A DNA stretch of 64,000 nucleotides from Idiomarina piscisalsi (GTDB taxonomy: Bacteria > Pseudomonadota > Gammaproteobacteria > Enterobacterales > Alteromonadaceae). Under the pieces are notes generated by a model that ran no database searches, was not told the origin of the DNA, and was given only the letters and a program-made list of their open reading frames with translations. The stretch lies in NCBI RefSeq assembly GCF_002211765.1, contig NZ_CP022133.1, positions 62,001-126,000 on the forward strand, in the 5' to 3' direction. Shown one piece after another: positions 27,311 to 34,971 of this stretch. Each line of letters opens with the position of its first letter. Position 1 is the first letter of the stretch. The position numbers were made by a program, and so were the translations under genes.

Positions 27311-27562
27311 CTACTTTGAGTGCACCTTGCCGCCAATGATTTTATAAGCCGGCGTGCCACGAATCATTGTCTCGCGCGCAAATTCCTGCCCACAACCGGG
27401 GCAATGGCACGGTTGGGTGGTGTGGTCTTCAACAATGCGTTCAATAAAGCACTTTACCAACGCACCCTTACCACCCTTTCTGTATTTAAAAATGGGCGTT
27501 TTGCACTGCAGACAAGAAATCTGCACGGTGCGAACCGGCCCCTTCTTGTTCGGTTTCGCCAT
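27311..27562 (-). CDS. Small zinc-ribbon protein of unknown function
   Basis: An 83-residue basic protein with cysteines at 17, 20, 38, 52, 54 and 57 (SCLQC, VKC, PCHCPGCG). The CxxC pairs suggest a zinc ribbon. No membrane segment or signal. It is transcribed toward the aldolase gene 6 nt away, so probably co-transcribed. I do not recognise a named family; a nucleic-acid-binding or metal-handling role is possible but unproven. Confidence 0.8.
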   Translation of the reverse strand: MAKPNKKGPVRTVQISCLQCKTPIFKYRKGGKGALVKCFIERIVEDHTTQPCHCPGCGQEFARETMIRGTPAYKIIGGKVHSK

Positions 27563-27657
27563 AAAACAGTCGGTTACAATTTAAGCATTTCCTTTAGTGT
27601 AACAAGCGCGCTATAGTTTTTCTTCCTAATCAAAAAGAAGAATTAAAGGACACCCCT

Positions 27658-29529
27658 ATGCGTTATTCCATCGTTGCCCTGGCTGTTTTGGGCTTATTAA
27701 CTGCTTGCGGACAACCGCAAGAGAACAACTCTGGCCAAAATTCTCAAACGACTGCTGAGCAACCTAAACAGACTGAGCAAAGATCGCAGTCTGAAACTGA
27801 ACGCCTGAATCAGTGGTTTGAAGAAAAATACGAAGAGGAGCTTCAGCAAAGCCCCATTCAAATGACCTTCCTGGGTCGTAAAGACCGCTACGGGGACATA
27901 GATGACATGACCGTGGCTGCCGAGAAGAAGCAGCTGCAGTGGCTTGAGAATAGCGTTGAAGAGTTAAAAGCGAATTTCGACTACGATAAGCTGGGACAGG
28001 AAGCGCAAACGTCGTACGATGTTTGGGTTTATCAATACGAGCAAGCAAAGCGCAATGCGGAATTCCGTGGCATGGGTTATGTGTTCGATCAAATGCGTGG
28101 TGCCCATACTTTCCTTCCTCAGTTTTTGATTAATTTCCACCGGGTTGATGATGCGGAAGATATGGAAGCTTATATTTCACGCATTAACGGTGGTGCAACA
28201 GCCATCGAACAGTTATTGCAGCGCGCGAAGCAGCAGGTTGAAAACGGCGTTCGTGCCCCGCGCTTTGCCTATGAGCAAGTGATTAAAGAAGCGAAGGGGC
28301 TTATTTCAGGCGCGCCATTCGATGAAGAAGGTGACTCGAGTTTACTGAATGATGCTAAGAATAAACTGAGCGCTCTTCAGGAAAATGACAAGATCTCCGC
28401 CGAACAAGCCGATAAATACGAGAAAGAAGTACGCAAAGCGCTATTAGAACGCTTTCGCCCAAGTTATGAAGCGCTCATTAACTTTCTTGAAAGCGACATT
28501 GAAAATACCGACGAAGTTGCCACCGGCGTGCATCGCCTGGAAAACGGTAAAGCCTACTACAACGCCTTACTGAAAAATTATACGACGACCGACCTGACCG
28601 CAGACGAGATTCACCAAATTGGTTTAGATGAAGTGGAACGACTGACTCAGGAAATGATAGCGATTAAAGATAAAGTGGGCTTTGAAGGTGATTTGCAGGC
28701 GTTTTTCACCTTTATTCGCACTGACGAGCAATTTTTCTACCCGAATAACGACGAAGGCGCGGAGATGTATCTGGAAGATTCTCGGGAATATCTGGCGTAC
28801 ATTAATGAAAAGTTGCCAGAGTATTTCGGAATTCTGCCAAAAGCAGACTTGGTCGTGAAACGCGTTGAGCCTTTCCGTGAGCAAGACGGTGCGGCCCAGC
28901 ATTACTACCCTGGTTCGCCTGACGGTGAGCGTCCGGGCATTTACTATGCGCATTTGTCGGACATGAGCTCGATGCCGAAAAATGAGATGGAAGCCATTGC
29001 GTATCATGAAGGTAATCCGGGTCATCATATGCAAATCTCCATTGCGCAGGAGCTGGAATCCGTACCGGAGTTCCGTACCCAGGCTGGCTTTACGGTCTAC
29101 AGTGAGGGCTGGGGCTTGTACGCAGAGCAGTTAGCGAAAGAGATGGGCGCTTATGAAAATCCTTACTCAGACTTTGGTCGCTTAACCACGGAAATTTGGC
29201 GCGCGGTGCGTTTAGTTGTGGATACCGGCATGCACGCAAAAGGCTGGACGGAAGAGGAAGCGGTGAAGTACTTCCAGGAGCATACCCCCATCGCAGAAGG
29301 AGCGGTGCGCTCAGAAGTCCGTCGCTATCTGGTGATGCCAGGTCAGGCAACCGCCTACAAAATTGGCATGATCCGCATACTGGAACTGCGTGAAGAAGCC
29401 AAAGAAGCATTAGGCGATAGGTTCGATATTCGTGGTTTCCACGACACCGTTCTGGGTGGTGGCGCATTACCACTGCACATTCTGGAGCGTCGCGTTGACC
29501 AGTGGGTTGAGAAGCAGAAGCAAGCCTAG
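27658..29529 (+). CDS. DUF885 family lipoprotein (putative metallopeptidase)
   Basis: A 623-residue protein with a lipoprotein signal (MRYSIVALAVLGLLTAC, cysteine at 17), then a low-complexity Gln/Ser/Thr linker and a long helical domain of the DUF885 family (PF05960). The block IAYHEGNPGHHMQISIAQEL, followed by FTVYSEGWGLYAEQLAKEMG, is the family's HExxxGHH-type metal site with a downstream Glu, as in M3-like gluzincins. Likely a periplasm-facing metal-dependent peptidase anchored in a membrane (inference). AAAGGA precedes the ATG. It is divergent from the zinc-ribbon gene and convergent with a response regulator two bases away. Confidence 0.92.
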   Translation: MRYSIVALAVLGLLTACGQPQENNSGQNSQTTAEQPKQTEQRSQSETERLNQWFEEKYEEELQQSPIQMTFLGRKDRYGDIDDMTVAAEKKQLQWLENSVEELKANFDYDKLGQEAQTSYDVWVYQYEQAKRNAEFRGMGYVFDQMRGAHTFLPQFLINFHRVDDAEDMEAYISRINGGATAIEQLLQRAKQQVENGVRAPRFAYEQVIKEAKGLISGAPFDEEGDSSLLNDAKNKLSALQENDKISAEQADKYEKEVRKALLERFRPSYEALINFLESDIENTDEVATGVHRLENGKAYYNALLKNYTTTDLTADEIHQIGLDEVERLTQEMIAIKDKVGFEGDLQAFFTFIRTDEQFFYPNNDEGAEMYLEDSREYLAYINEKLPEYFGILPKADLVVKRVEPFREQDGAAQHYYPGSPDGERPGIYYAHLSDMSSMPKNEMEAIAYHEGNPGHHMQISIAQELESVPEFRTQAGFTVYSEGWGLYAEQLAKEMGAYENPYSDFGRLTTEIWRAVRLVVDTGMHAKGWTEEEAVKYFQEHTPIAEGAVRSEVRRYLVMPGQATAYKIGMIRILELREEAKEALGDRFDIRGFHDTVLGGGALPLHILERRVDQWVEKQKQA

Positions 29530-29530
29530 T

Positions 29531-30181
29531 TTACAGTAGGCCTATATCAATCGCTTTAAGCACAGCTCGGGTGCGGTCACGCACCCCAAGCTTTGCCATC
29601 AGCGACGAGACTTGATTCTTGACCGTCCCGGTTGATTTAAACAAGCTTTCTGCAATTTCGTGATTACTTAATCCCGCTGCAATCAGTCTCAATACGGCAA
29701 TTTCTTTATCTGTCAGGGGCTCCACAAGCGTTTTATCGTCAGTGCTCTCTGTGCTCTTGTTGTTTTTTAAACCGGTTAGAATGCGCTCCGTAATGGCCGG
29801 TTGCAGCCATGTTTTTCCCTGAGACAGCGCGGCAATTGCGTCAACCAGCATCTCCAGAGAGACATCTTTTAACAGATACCCTTCTGCACCCGCTTGAATC
29901 GCTCTCATAATGGACTCGTGGTCATCAAACGTCGTGAGCATTAACACTGGAGTCTGGCAACCGCCACTTCTTAATGTTTCTACCGCTTCTATACCATCCA
30001 TGTCGGGCATGCGAATATCCATCAAAATAACGTCAATGGAGTGTTGGGCATTTTTCTCAAGAGCTTCCTTGCCCGAGCTCGCTTGCGCAACAACAGTCAC
30101 ATTGTCCGATAGCGATAAGAGTGAGCTAAGACCCTCCCGAACTAATGTTTGGTCGTCAACTAACAGAACATTAATGCTCAT
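29531..30181 (-). CDS. LuxR/NarL-family response regulator
   Basis: A 216-residue two-component regulator. Receiver domain at 1-120 with acidic D9/D10 and phospho-acceptor D55 in VILMDIRMPDMDG, then a LuxR-type helix-turn-helix at about 150-212 (LTDKEIAVLRLIAAGLSNHEIAESL, TVKNQVSSLMAKLGVRDRT). Its start overlaps the stop of the cognate histidine kinase gene (ATGA). The closest known style is the DesR/LiaR group of membrane-stress regulators, judged from the paired kinase type. Targets unknown; see the inverted repeat at 31366-31389. Confidence 0.95.
   Translation of the reverse strand: MSINVLLVDDQTLVREGLSSLLSLSDNVTVVAQASSGKEALEKNAQHSIDVILMDIRMPDMDGIEAVETLRSGGCQTPVLMLTTFDDHESIMRAIQAGAEGYLLKDVSLEMLVDAIAALSQGKTWLQPAITERILTGLKNNKSTESTDDKTLVEPLTDKEIAVLRLIAAGLSNHEIAESLFKSTGTVKNQVSSLMAKLGVRDRTRAVLKAIDIGLL
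29564..29592. repeat. Hairpin inside the 3' end of the response regulator gene
   Basis: GGGTGCG (29569-29575) and CGCACCC (29580-29586) pair around a GTCA loop, extended by AGCT/AGCT after a small internal loop. It starts 35 nt after the DUF885 stop. A weaker hairpin, GCCTA/TAGGC, spans the two stop codons at 29524-29541. No U-tract. Confidence 0.55.
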
Positions 30182-31323
30182 ACATTATCCTCAAGCGTGA
30201 GTTGAAGGTTAAAGCCTTTGCTTTTTGCTTCTACGATGAGTTCTGCACCAAGGTCATTAGCACGCTCTTGCATACCCGTCAGTCCATTTCCTTCCTTAAA
30301 GTGCTGAGTAGACCCGTTATCTTCAATAAAAAGACAAAGCGTATTACCTTGGCGAGACAACGAAATACTTTGTCGGTTGCCATTGGAGTGTTTCAGGAAG
30401 TTTGTCACGGCTTCTTGCGATATCCTCAAAACTGCCTCGGCAATATCAATGGCTTGAATACCGAGGTTTTTCTGACACCTAACCTCAACTTGTTTATCTG
30501 CTGAGCGATAAGCCAGCGACTGCAATGCTTTTTCTATATCCAGTACGGCCGAGTCGCGTAAGTCGGAAACCGCTTCACGAACATCTGAAAGCAATAACTT
30601 GGTAATACTCTGGCTCTTTTCTAACGTCGGTTTTAGATCGTCGCCGGCTTTTCGGGAAGCCACCTGTAAGTTAATGGACAACGCCGTTAAGTGGTGGCCT
30701 ATTAAATCGTGAATATTGCGAGCTATTCTTGTCCGTTCGTTCTGTTTACTGGCTTCTTCCAACAACATTTGTGTTGCCCGAAGCTCCCGGTTTATTGCCA
30801 GCTCGCGCTCTAATGCTTCTGTCTCTCTCAGGCGGGTGCCCATGGTCACTATGGCGAATAAATTAAATGCCCAGAACAGAATGGCGGATACCCAAGCATA
30901 ACTGTCGCCCCAGCCAAACTGGTAAATCAACCATAATGGCACCGATAGCGGAATAGAGATAAGAACAGAGTTTCGAATACTGGTGTAATAAGGCAGCTGC
31001 GCCACGCAAATGGTCATCAATATGGCGACAACACTATAGGGTATTAAGTAATACAAGCTGAAAATAGCCACCAATTGGACAAAGACAAGGCTGAGACGCA
31101 GCCAGGGCTCGTTTTTGTAGGGCTGTTCTCGAGTCGCAATTGTGAAGCAAACCATGAAAACTACAAAGAATACGGCGGCAATGATCCAGTGCGGGCTAAA
31201 AAACGGTGTTTGCTCTCTTTGACCCAGTAAGTAAAGACAAAACGAGGACAGCAGCGCCCAGGACAGTACCGCAACCCACTGCTCTTGATCGATGTATTTG
31301 GATGTAACTGATTTTATATTCAT
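30178..31323 (-). CDS. Membrane sensor histidine kinase (HisKA_3 type)
   Basis: A 381-residue kinase with about five or six membrane helices in the first 165 residues and almost no periplasmic domain, then a coiled coil, the HisKA_3 dimerisation box ERTRIARNIHDLIGHHLTAL (phospho-His at about 205) and an HATPase domain (VLRISQEAVTNFLKHS, FIEDNG, GNGLTGMQERANDLGA). This resembles DesK/LiaS sensors of membrane state. I use the ATG at 31323; a TTG at 31365 and an ATG at 31350 are in frame upstream. A TTGCGA/CATACT promoter ends seven bases before 31323, which would make the message leaderless. Confidence 0.85.
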   Translation of the reverse strand: MNIKSVTSKYIDQEQWVAVLSWALLSSFCLYLLGQREQTPFFSPHWIIAAVFFVVFMVCFTIATREQPYKNEPWLRLSLVFVQLVAIFSLYYLIPYSVVAILMTICVAQLPYYTSIRNSVLISIPLSVPLWLIYQFGWGDSYAWVSAILFWAFNLFAIVTMGTRLRETEALERELAINRELRATQMLLEEASKQNERTRIARNIHDLIGHHLTALSINLQVASRKAGDDLKPTLEKSQSITKLLLSDVREAVSDLRDSAVLDIEKALQSLAYRSADKQVEVRCQKNLGIQAIDIAEAVLRISQEAVTNFLKHSNGNRQSISLSRQGNTLCLFIEDNGSTQHFKEGNGLTGMQERANDLGAELIVEAKSKGFNLQLTLEDNV

Positions 31324-31329
31324 GCGTTC

Positions 31330-31357
31330 AGTATGCCCGCAGCTCGGCATTTCGCAA
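31330..31357 (-). promoter_or_regulatory. Candidate promoter giving a leaderless kinase mRNA
   Basis: On the minus strand TTGCGA (31357-31352), a 16-nt spacer, then CATACT (31335-31330). Transcription would start at about the A of the ATG at 31323. The upstream region lacks a ribosome binding site for this ATG, which fits. Confidence 0.4.
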
Positions 31358-31365
31358 TAGGCCAA

Positions 31366-31389
31366 AAGTCACGTTTGAGAAAGTGACTT
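31366..31389. promoter_or_regulatory. Inverted repeat operator candidate between the kinase operon and the DUF2306-like gene
   Basis: AAGTCAC (31366-31372) and GTGACTT (31383-31389) are perfect inverted copies 10 nt apart, centre to centre 17 bp. It lies between two divergent units, just upstream of the candidate kinase promoter. Could bind the NarL-type regulator encoded by the operon (inference). Confidence 0.5.
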
Positions 31390-31448
31390 CTTGCACTCAC
31401 TGACACCCGGGAATAGCCCTAACCTGTATAAAAACAGGAGGGGTTATT

Positions 31449-32195
31449 ATGTTGACACTACACAGCGTTTTACTTTATTTGCACATTGTCTTTGGGGCCA
31501 TCGCCATGGCGCTATTTTGGATACCGGTGATGACCAAAAAAGGTGCACTGAATCATCGCCGGTTTGGTAAGGCGTATGTCTGGACCATGAATACGGTAGC
31601 GATTTCAGCCATTGTCATGTCAGTCATGGTATTAGTGGCGCCGGGTTATTTTAAAGCGGATATCATTGCCAATAGCCAAAGACCTGAGGCCGTTACCGAG
31701 GGGATTCGGTTCTTCTGGACCTTGCTGTTGTTCCTTTCCGTGTTTACTTTTGCGTCGGTTCGGAACGCAACCGTTGTTTTGCGGTCGAAACGAAGTCGCG
31801 ATAATTTGCGTACATTCCGCTATTTATCGATGATTGGGTGTTTGGCGGTGATGTCTCTGGTGCTGCTATGGCAGAGTATGAATACGCCTGCTATTCAGTT
31901 TGTCAGCCCTTGGCTACACATTATTTTTGGGCTTTTAGGGTTAGTCAACGTGTATCAAATGTTGCGTTTTGCATTTTCGCCCTCAGTTAAGAAGAATGCC
32001 TGGTTGATAGAGCATTTAAGTTCAATGTGTGGGTCAGGTATAGCCGTTTATACGGCGTTTTTCGCCTTTGGCGCGCGGCATGTGCTGGCTCATTTAGGGC
32101 ATTGGCAATTGTTATTCTGGGTAGTACCGGGTGTTGTAGGTACGGTGCTTATATTTTTATGGTCACAAAAATACGAACAAGGAGAACTCTCGTGA
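31449..32195 (+). CDS. DUF2306-like integral membrane protein
   Basis: A 248-residue protein with seven or eight predicted helices. HIVFGAIAMALFWIPVMTK, followed by HRRFGKAYVWTMNTVAI, fits the DUF2306/predicted membrane protein family (PF10067). Function is unknown. AACAGGAGG precedes the ATG. It faces the kinase operon across a short region with an inverted repeat, so it is the nearest candidate target of that regulator. Its stop overlaps the GTG start of the TPR gene downstream. Confidence 0.82.
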   Translation: MLTLHSVLLYLHIVFGAIAMALFWIPVMTKKGALNHRRFGKAYVWTMNTVAISAIVMSVMVLVAPGYFKADIIANSQRPEAVTEGIRFFWTLLLFLSVFTFASVRNATVVLRSKRSRDNLRTFRYLSMIGCLAVMSLVLLWQSMNTPAIQFVSPWLHIIFGLLGLVNVYQMLRFAFSPSVKKNAWLIEHLSSMCGSGIAVYTAFFAFGARHVLAHLGHWQLLFWVVPGVVGTVLIFLWSQKYEQGELS

Positions 32196-33052
32196 GGTGG
32201 CTTTTATTTTTACTTACAACATTAGTTTTTGCGCCCGGTGTTTATGCTGAGGTGGAAACGAAGCAGGTTATTCAACAGCAGTTGGCTGATGGCTCACTCG
32301 ATAGCGCTGAAGACAGCGTTGAAGAATGGGTGAAAAAAGAACCGGAAAACGCGGAAGCCTGGCATACCCGTGGGGTGGTGATGGCGCAACAGGCACAAAA
32401 TGCCTTTTTCAGTGCGATGAGCTACGCCGGCAAGTCAGTGGACTCCTTTGAGAAAGCCGTTGAGCTGGCGCCTGACAGTATTAAATACCGTCGAGCCCTG
32501 ATGCAGTTTTATTTAATGGCGCCTTCTATTGCCGGCGGTGATGATGAAAAAGCGCTGGCGCAAATTGAAAAAATGATGGCGTTAGACCCGGCACAAGGGG
32601 CGCTCGCTAAAGTTGGGTATTTTCGTAAGCATGAAAAAATGACGGAAGCTGAGTCTTTGCTGGAAGAAACCATAGCAGCACACCCCGATAATGCCGATGT
32701 TTTGCTTTATGCCGGTCTACAGAAACAGCGCGCGGAGGAATTTGACGCTGCTTTCACGTTGTTTGAAAGAGCTAAAGCCGGTGTGTCTGATGACGGTTCG
32801 GCAGTCAGTATGGCGTTGTATCAGATTGGAAAAACCGCCGTTTTAGCAGAGAGTCATATTGATGCAGGCATTGCCGCGCTCAATAATTATTTGGAGAAAG
32901 CGTCGTTAGAGAACCTACCTGAGCCGCACTGGGCACAGTTTAGAAAAGCGCAATTGCTGGCGTTAAAAGGTGATACAGAAACGTCAGAGCAACTGCTAGC
33001 AGAACTTAAAGGTGTTGACGATAAAGAACTGCAAGAACAGTTGGCGCAATAA
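32192..33052 (+). CDS. Secreted TPR-repeat protein
   Basis: A 286-residue protein starting at GTG 32192 (after AAGGAGAA), overlapping the preceding stop. Signal peptide of about 22 residues (VRWLLFLLTTLVFAPGVYA, then EVETK). The rest is TPR-like helices: AEAWHTRGVVMAQQ, SVDSFEKAVELAPDS, AESLLEETIAAHPDNADVLLYAGLQ, AFTLFERAKAG. Likely a periplasmic scaffold of unknown partner. It is coupled to the membrane protein gene before it and ends two bases from a convergent cyclase gene. Confidence 0.87.
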   Translation: MRWLLFLLTTLVFAPGVYAEVETKQVIQQQLADGSLDSAEDSVEEWVKKEPENAEAWHTRGVVMAQQAQNAFFSAMSYAGKSVDSFEKAVELAPDSIKYRRALMQFYLMAPSIAGGDDEKALAQIEKMMALDPAQGALAKVGYFRKHEKMTEAESLLEETIAAHPDNADVLLYAGLQKQRAEEFDAAFTLFERAKAGVSDDGSAVSMALYQIGKTAVLAESHIDAGIAALNNYLEKASLENLPEPHWAQFRKAQLLALKGDTETSEQLLAELKGVDDKELQEQLAQ

Positions 33053-33054
33053 AC

Positions 33055-34164
33055 TTAGTAATCTAAACACCCTCGATTTCGGCCATCCGACTTGGCGCGA
33101 TACAGCGCCGAGTCTGCTTTGGCTATCATTTTCTCGGCAAGCGCATCGATGTCTTCATCAGTTTCTGGGCTATGAATATAGCCTCCGACGCTAACGGTCA
33201 AATAGGGGGCTATACCTGAGGTCTCGTGAGGTATTTGTAACGCTCTAACGGACTCAAGCAAATGGTTAATGCTGTCTTCGGTCTTCTTTCTGTCCGTCGC
33301 TGAAATCACAGCAACAAACTCTTCCCCACCGTAACGCGCCACAAAGTCAGTATTACGTTGAAATAAATCAAAGAGGGCATTGGCGACGCCTTTAAGGGCC
33401 TGATCCCCCTGTAAATGTCCGTAATGGTCGTTATAGTGTTTAAAATGGTCAATATCTATAATCAGTAGCGACAGTGCTGACTGCTCTCGCATTGAGCGCT
33501 GAATTTCATTGTGGATACGCTCGTCAAAAGCACGTCGGTTGGCAATGCCGGTTAAGCCGTCCTGAGAGACTTGGGCATGAAGAAGGCGGTTGGCTTTTTC
33601 TAGTTCACGCTGAGTATGAATAAGCTCTGCGTAGGTTCGTTGTCGCTCTAGCGTATTGGCAATAATATTGGCAACCAATTTTAAACAGCGAACTTCTTCT
33701 GGTGTCCACCGATGCTTTTTCTGGACCCTGTCACAGCCGACAAAACCCAGTAATTGGTGCTTCGCTACGATGCCCACACAGATAACGGACTTAATGTGTT
33801 CGCGCCGGAATTCTTGCTTTTCGGCATCAGCTTCGGGAGGGAGTAATTCGACATCGTTAACAATGAACAGTTGGTGCGTCTTTATTTCATTGAAAAACCA
33901 GGGAAGATCATCGATACCGACAGACTGCAGGTCGTCTATATGTGCTTCAAACCCATCCCGCACCCATTCGTGCGTGTTGGTCATATTGACAACGGCATCA
34001 TCAAACTCGAATACATAACACCTATCAGCACCGGCATAGCTGCCAAATGCCTCTATAACTTCTTCAATGCATTCGTACGTTTCTGCTGGCTCGCTATTAA
34101 TCAAACGAGACGAAAGCTCAGATATTAATTGGTTAAAAGTAACTTGAGTATTTATGGCGTCCAT
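33055..34164 (-). CDS. GAF-domain diguanylate cyclase
   Basis: A 369-residue cytoplasmic protein. GAF sensor domain at about 15-175 (DRCYVFEFDD, SVICVGIVAKHQLLGFVG), a short coiled coil (about 178-198), then an intact GGDEF domain at about 200-365. The active-site motif is RYGGEEF (GGEEF at 279-283) and an inhibitory I-site RNTD lies at 270-273, the correct distance upstream. It should make c-di-GMP with product inhibition. No membrane segment. It is the only catalytically intact c-di-GMP cyclase in the window. Confidence 0.95.
   Translation of the reverse strand: MDAINTQVTFNQLISELSSRLINSEPAETYECIEEVIEAFGSYAGADRCYVFEFDDAVVNMTNTHEWVRDGFEAHIDDLQSVGIDDLPWFFNEIKTHQLFIVNDVELLPPEADAEKQEFRREHIKSVICVGIVAKHQLLGFVGCDRVQKKHRWTPEEVRCLKLVANIIANTLERQRTYAELIHTQRELEKANRLLHAQVSQDGLTGIANRRAFDERIHNEIQRSMREQSALSLLIIDIDHFKHYNDHYGHLQGDQALKGVANALFDLFQRNTDFVARYGGEEFVAVISATDRKKTEDSINHLLESVRALQIPHETSGIAPYLTVSVGGYIHSPETDEDIDALAEKMIAKADSALYRAKSDGRNRGCLDY
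33089..33114. repeat. 10-bp inverted repeat inside the 3' end of the GGDEF gene
   Basis: GACTTGGCGC (33089-33098) and GCGCCGAGTC (33105-33114) pair with one wobble and a 6-nt loop. It lies 37 nt after the stop of the TPR gene. No U-tract. Confidence 0.65.
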
Positions 34165-34248
34165 GAATCCTTCCGACCGTTTACACTGTCAGTTAAGCAC
34201 AGACACAGGACAAGGTAAATGTTATTTTTCTGTTATTTGAAGAGTTAT

Positions 34249-34863
34249 TCAGTCTGTGTAAAACGTCCAAATATCGTATACGACCGGTAGTACGGAAAAG
34301 ACCAACAGGAGAGCCATTGAAACATTAAAAATGCGCTGCGCCGTATGATTGGTCAGTAGTTGACGCAAGCCAGCACCGGCAACCAGCCAAACACCAACAC
34401 AAGGAAAGGCCACCGCCAAAAACGCGGCGGTTATTTCCATGACTTCAGACCAGAGTGTACCCGCTACGGTGGTGAATGCGGCGACTGCGCCGGTCGCCAT
34501 GACCCAGGCTTTACCATTCACCCACTGAAAGAGAACTGCCTGCCAAAACGTCAGTGGTTTACGGTCACCCTTCTCTATTGCTTTGGGTGTTTGCGAACCA
34601 ATCACCCAGGCGAGCCAAAGCAAATAGAGCGTGCCGGCAATTTTTATCATTTGGTGCAGCAACGGGAATTGTTCCAACACCGAGCCAAAGCCCATACCGA
34701 CGACCAACACCATCGCCGGAAACCCCAAACAGATACCGAGGAAATGCGGCAAACTGGACTTTACCCCGTAGTTCACACCAGAAGACATGATCATTATATT
34801 GTTGGGACCCGGCGTAATGGTGGTCGAAAACGCAAAGAAAAATACCGCGATAAAAATTTCCAT
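34249..34863 (-). CDS. LysE/RhtB family amino-acid exporter
   Basis: A 204-residue inner membrane protein with about six helices. The N-terminal FFFAFSTTITPGPNNIMIMSSG is the LysE family signature (PF01810). These proteins export amino acids or their derivatives; the substrate here is unknown. I use the ATG at 34863, preceded by AAGGAAGG; an upstream in-frame start would add 24 residues that disrupt the usual N-terminus. It is divergent from recC with about 108 nt between. Confidence 0.92.
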   Translation of the reverse strand: MEIFIAVFFFAFSTTITPGPNNIMIMSSGVNYGVKSSLPHFLGICLGFPAMVLVVGMGFGSVLEQFPLLHQMIKIAGTLYLLWLAWVIGSQTPKAIEKGDRKPLTFWQAVLFQWVNGKAWVMATGAVAAFTTVAGTLWSEVMEITAAFLAVAFPCVGVWLVAGAGLRQLLTNHTAQRIFNVSMALLLVFSVLPVVYDIWTFYTD

Positions 34864-34971
34864 AACCTTCCTTATTACGACATAAAGTGACGCATCGAGT
34901 CTTATACTGGTGTCTTTAGAAATATACGATACCATGGCATTTCATGGAACCGGTTTTAAGGAGAGCAGCGA

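Noticed and set aside
34360..34890. A 176-codon frame antisense to the LysE-type gene
   Set aside because: The protein has low-complexity basic composition; the minus-strand gene has a clear family signature.
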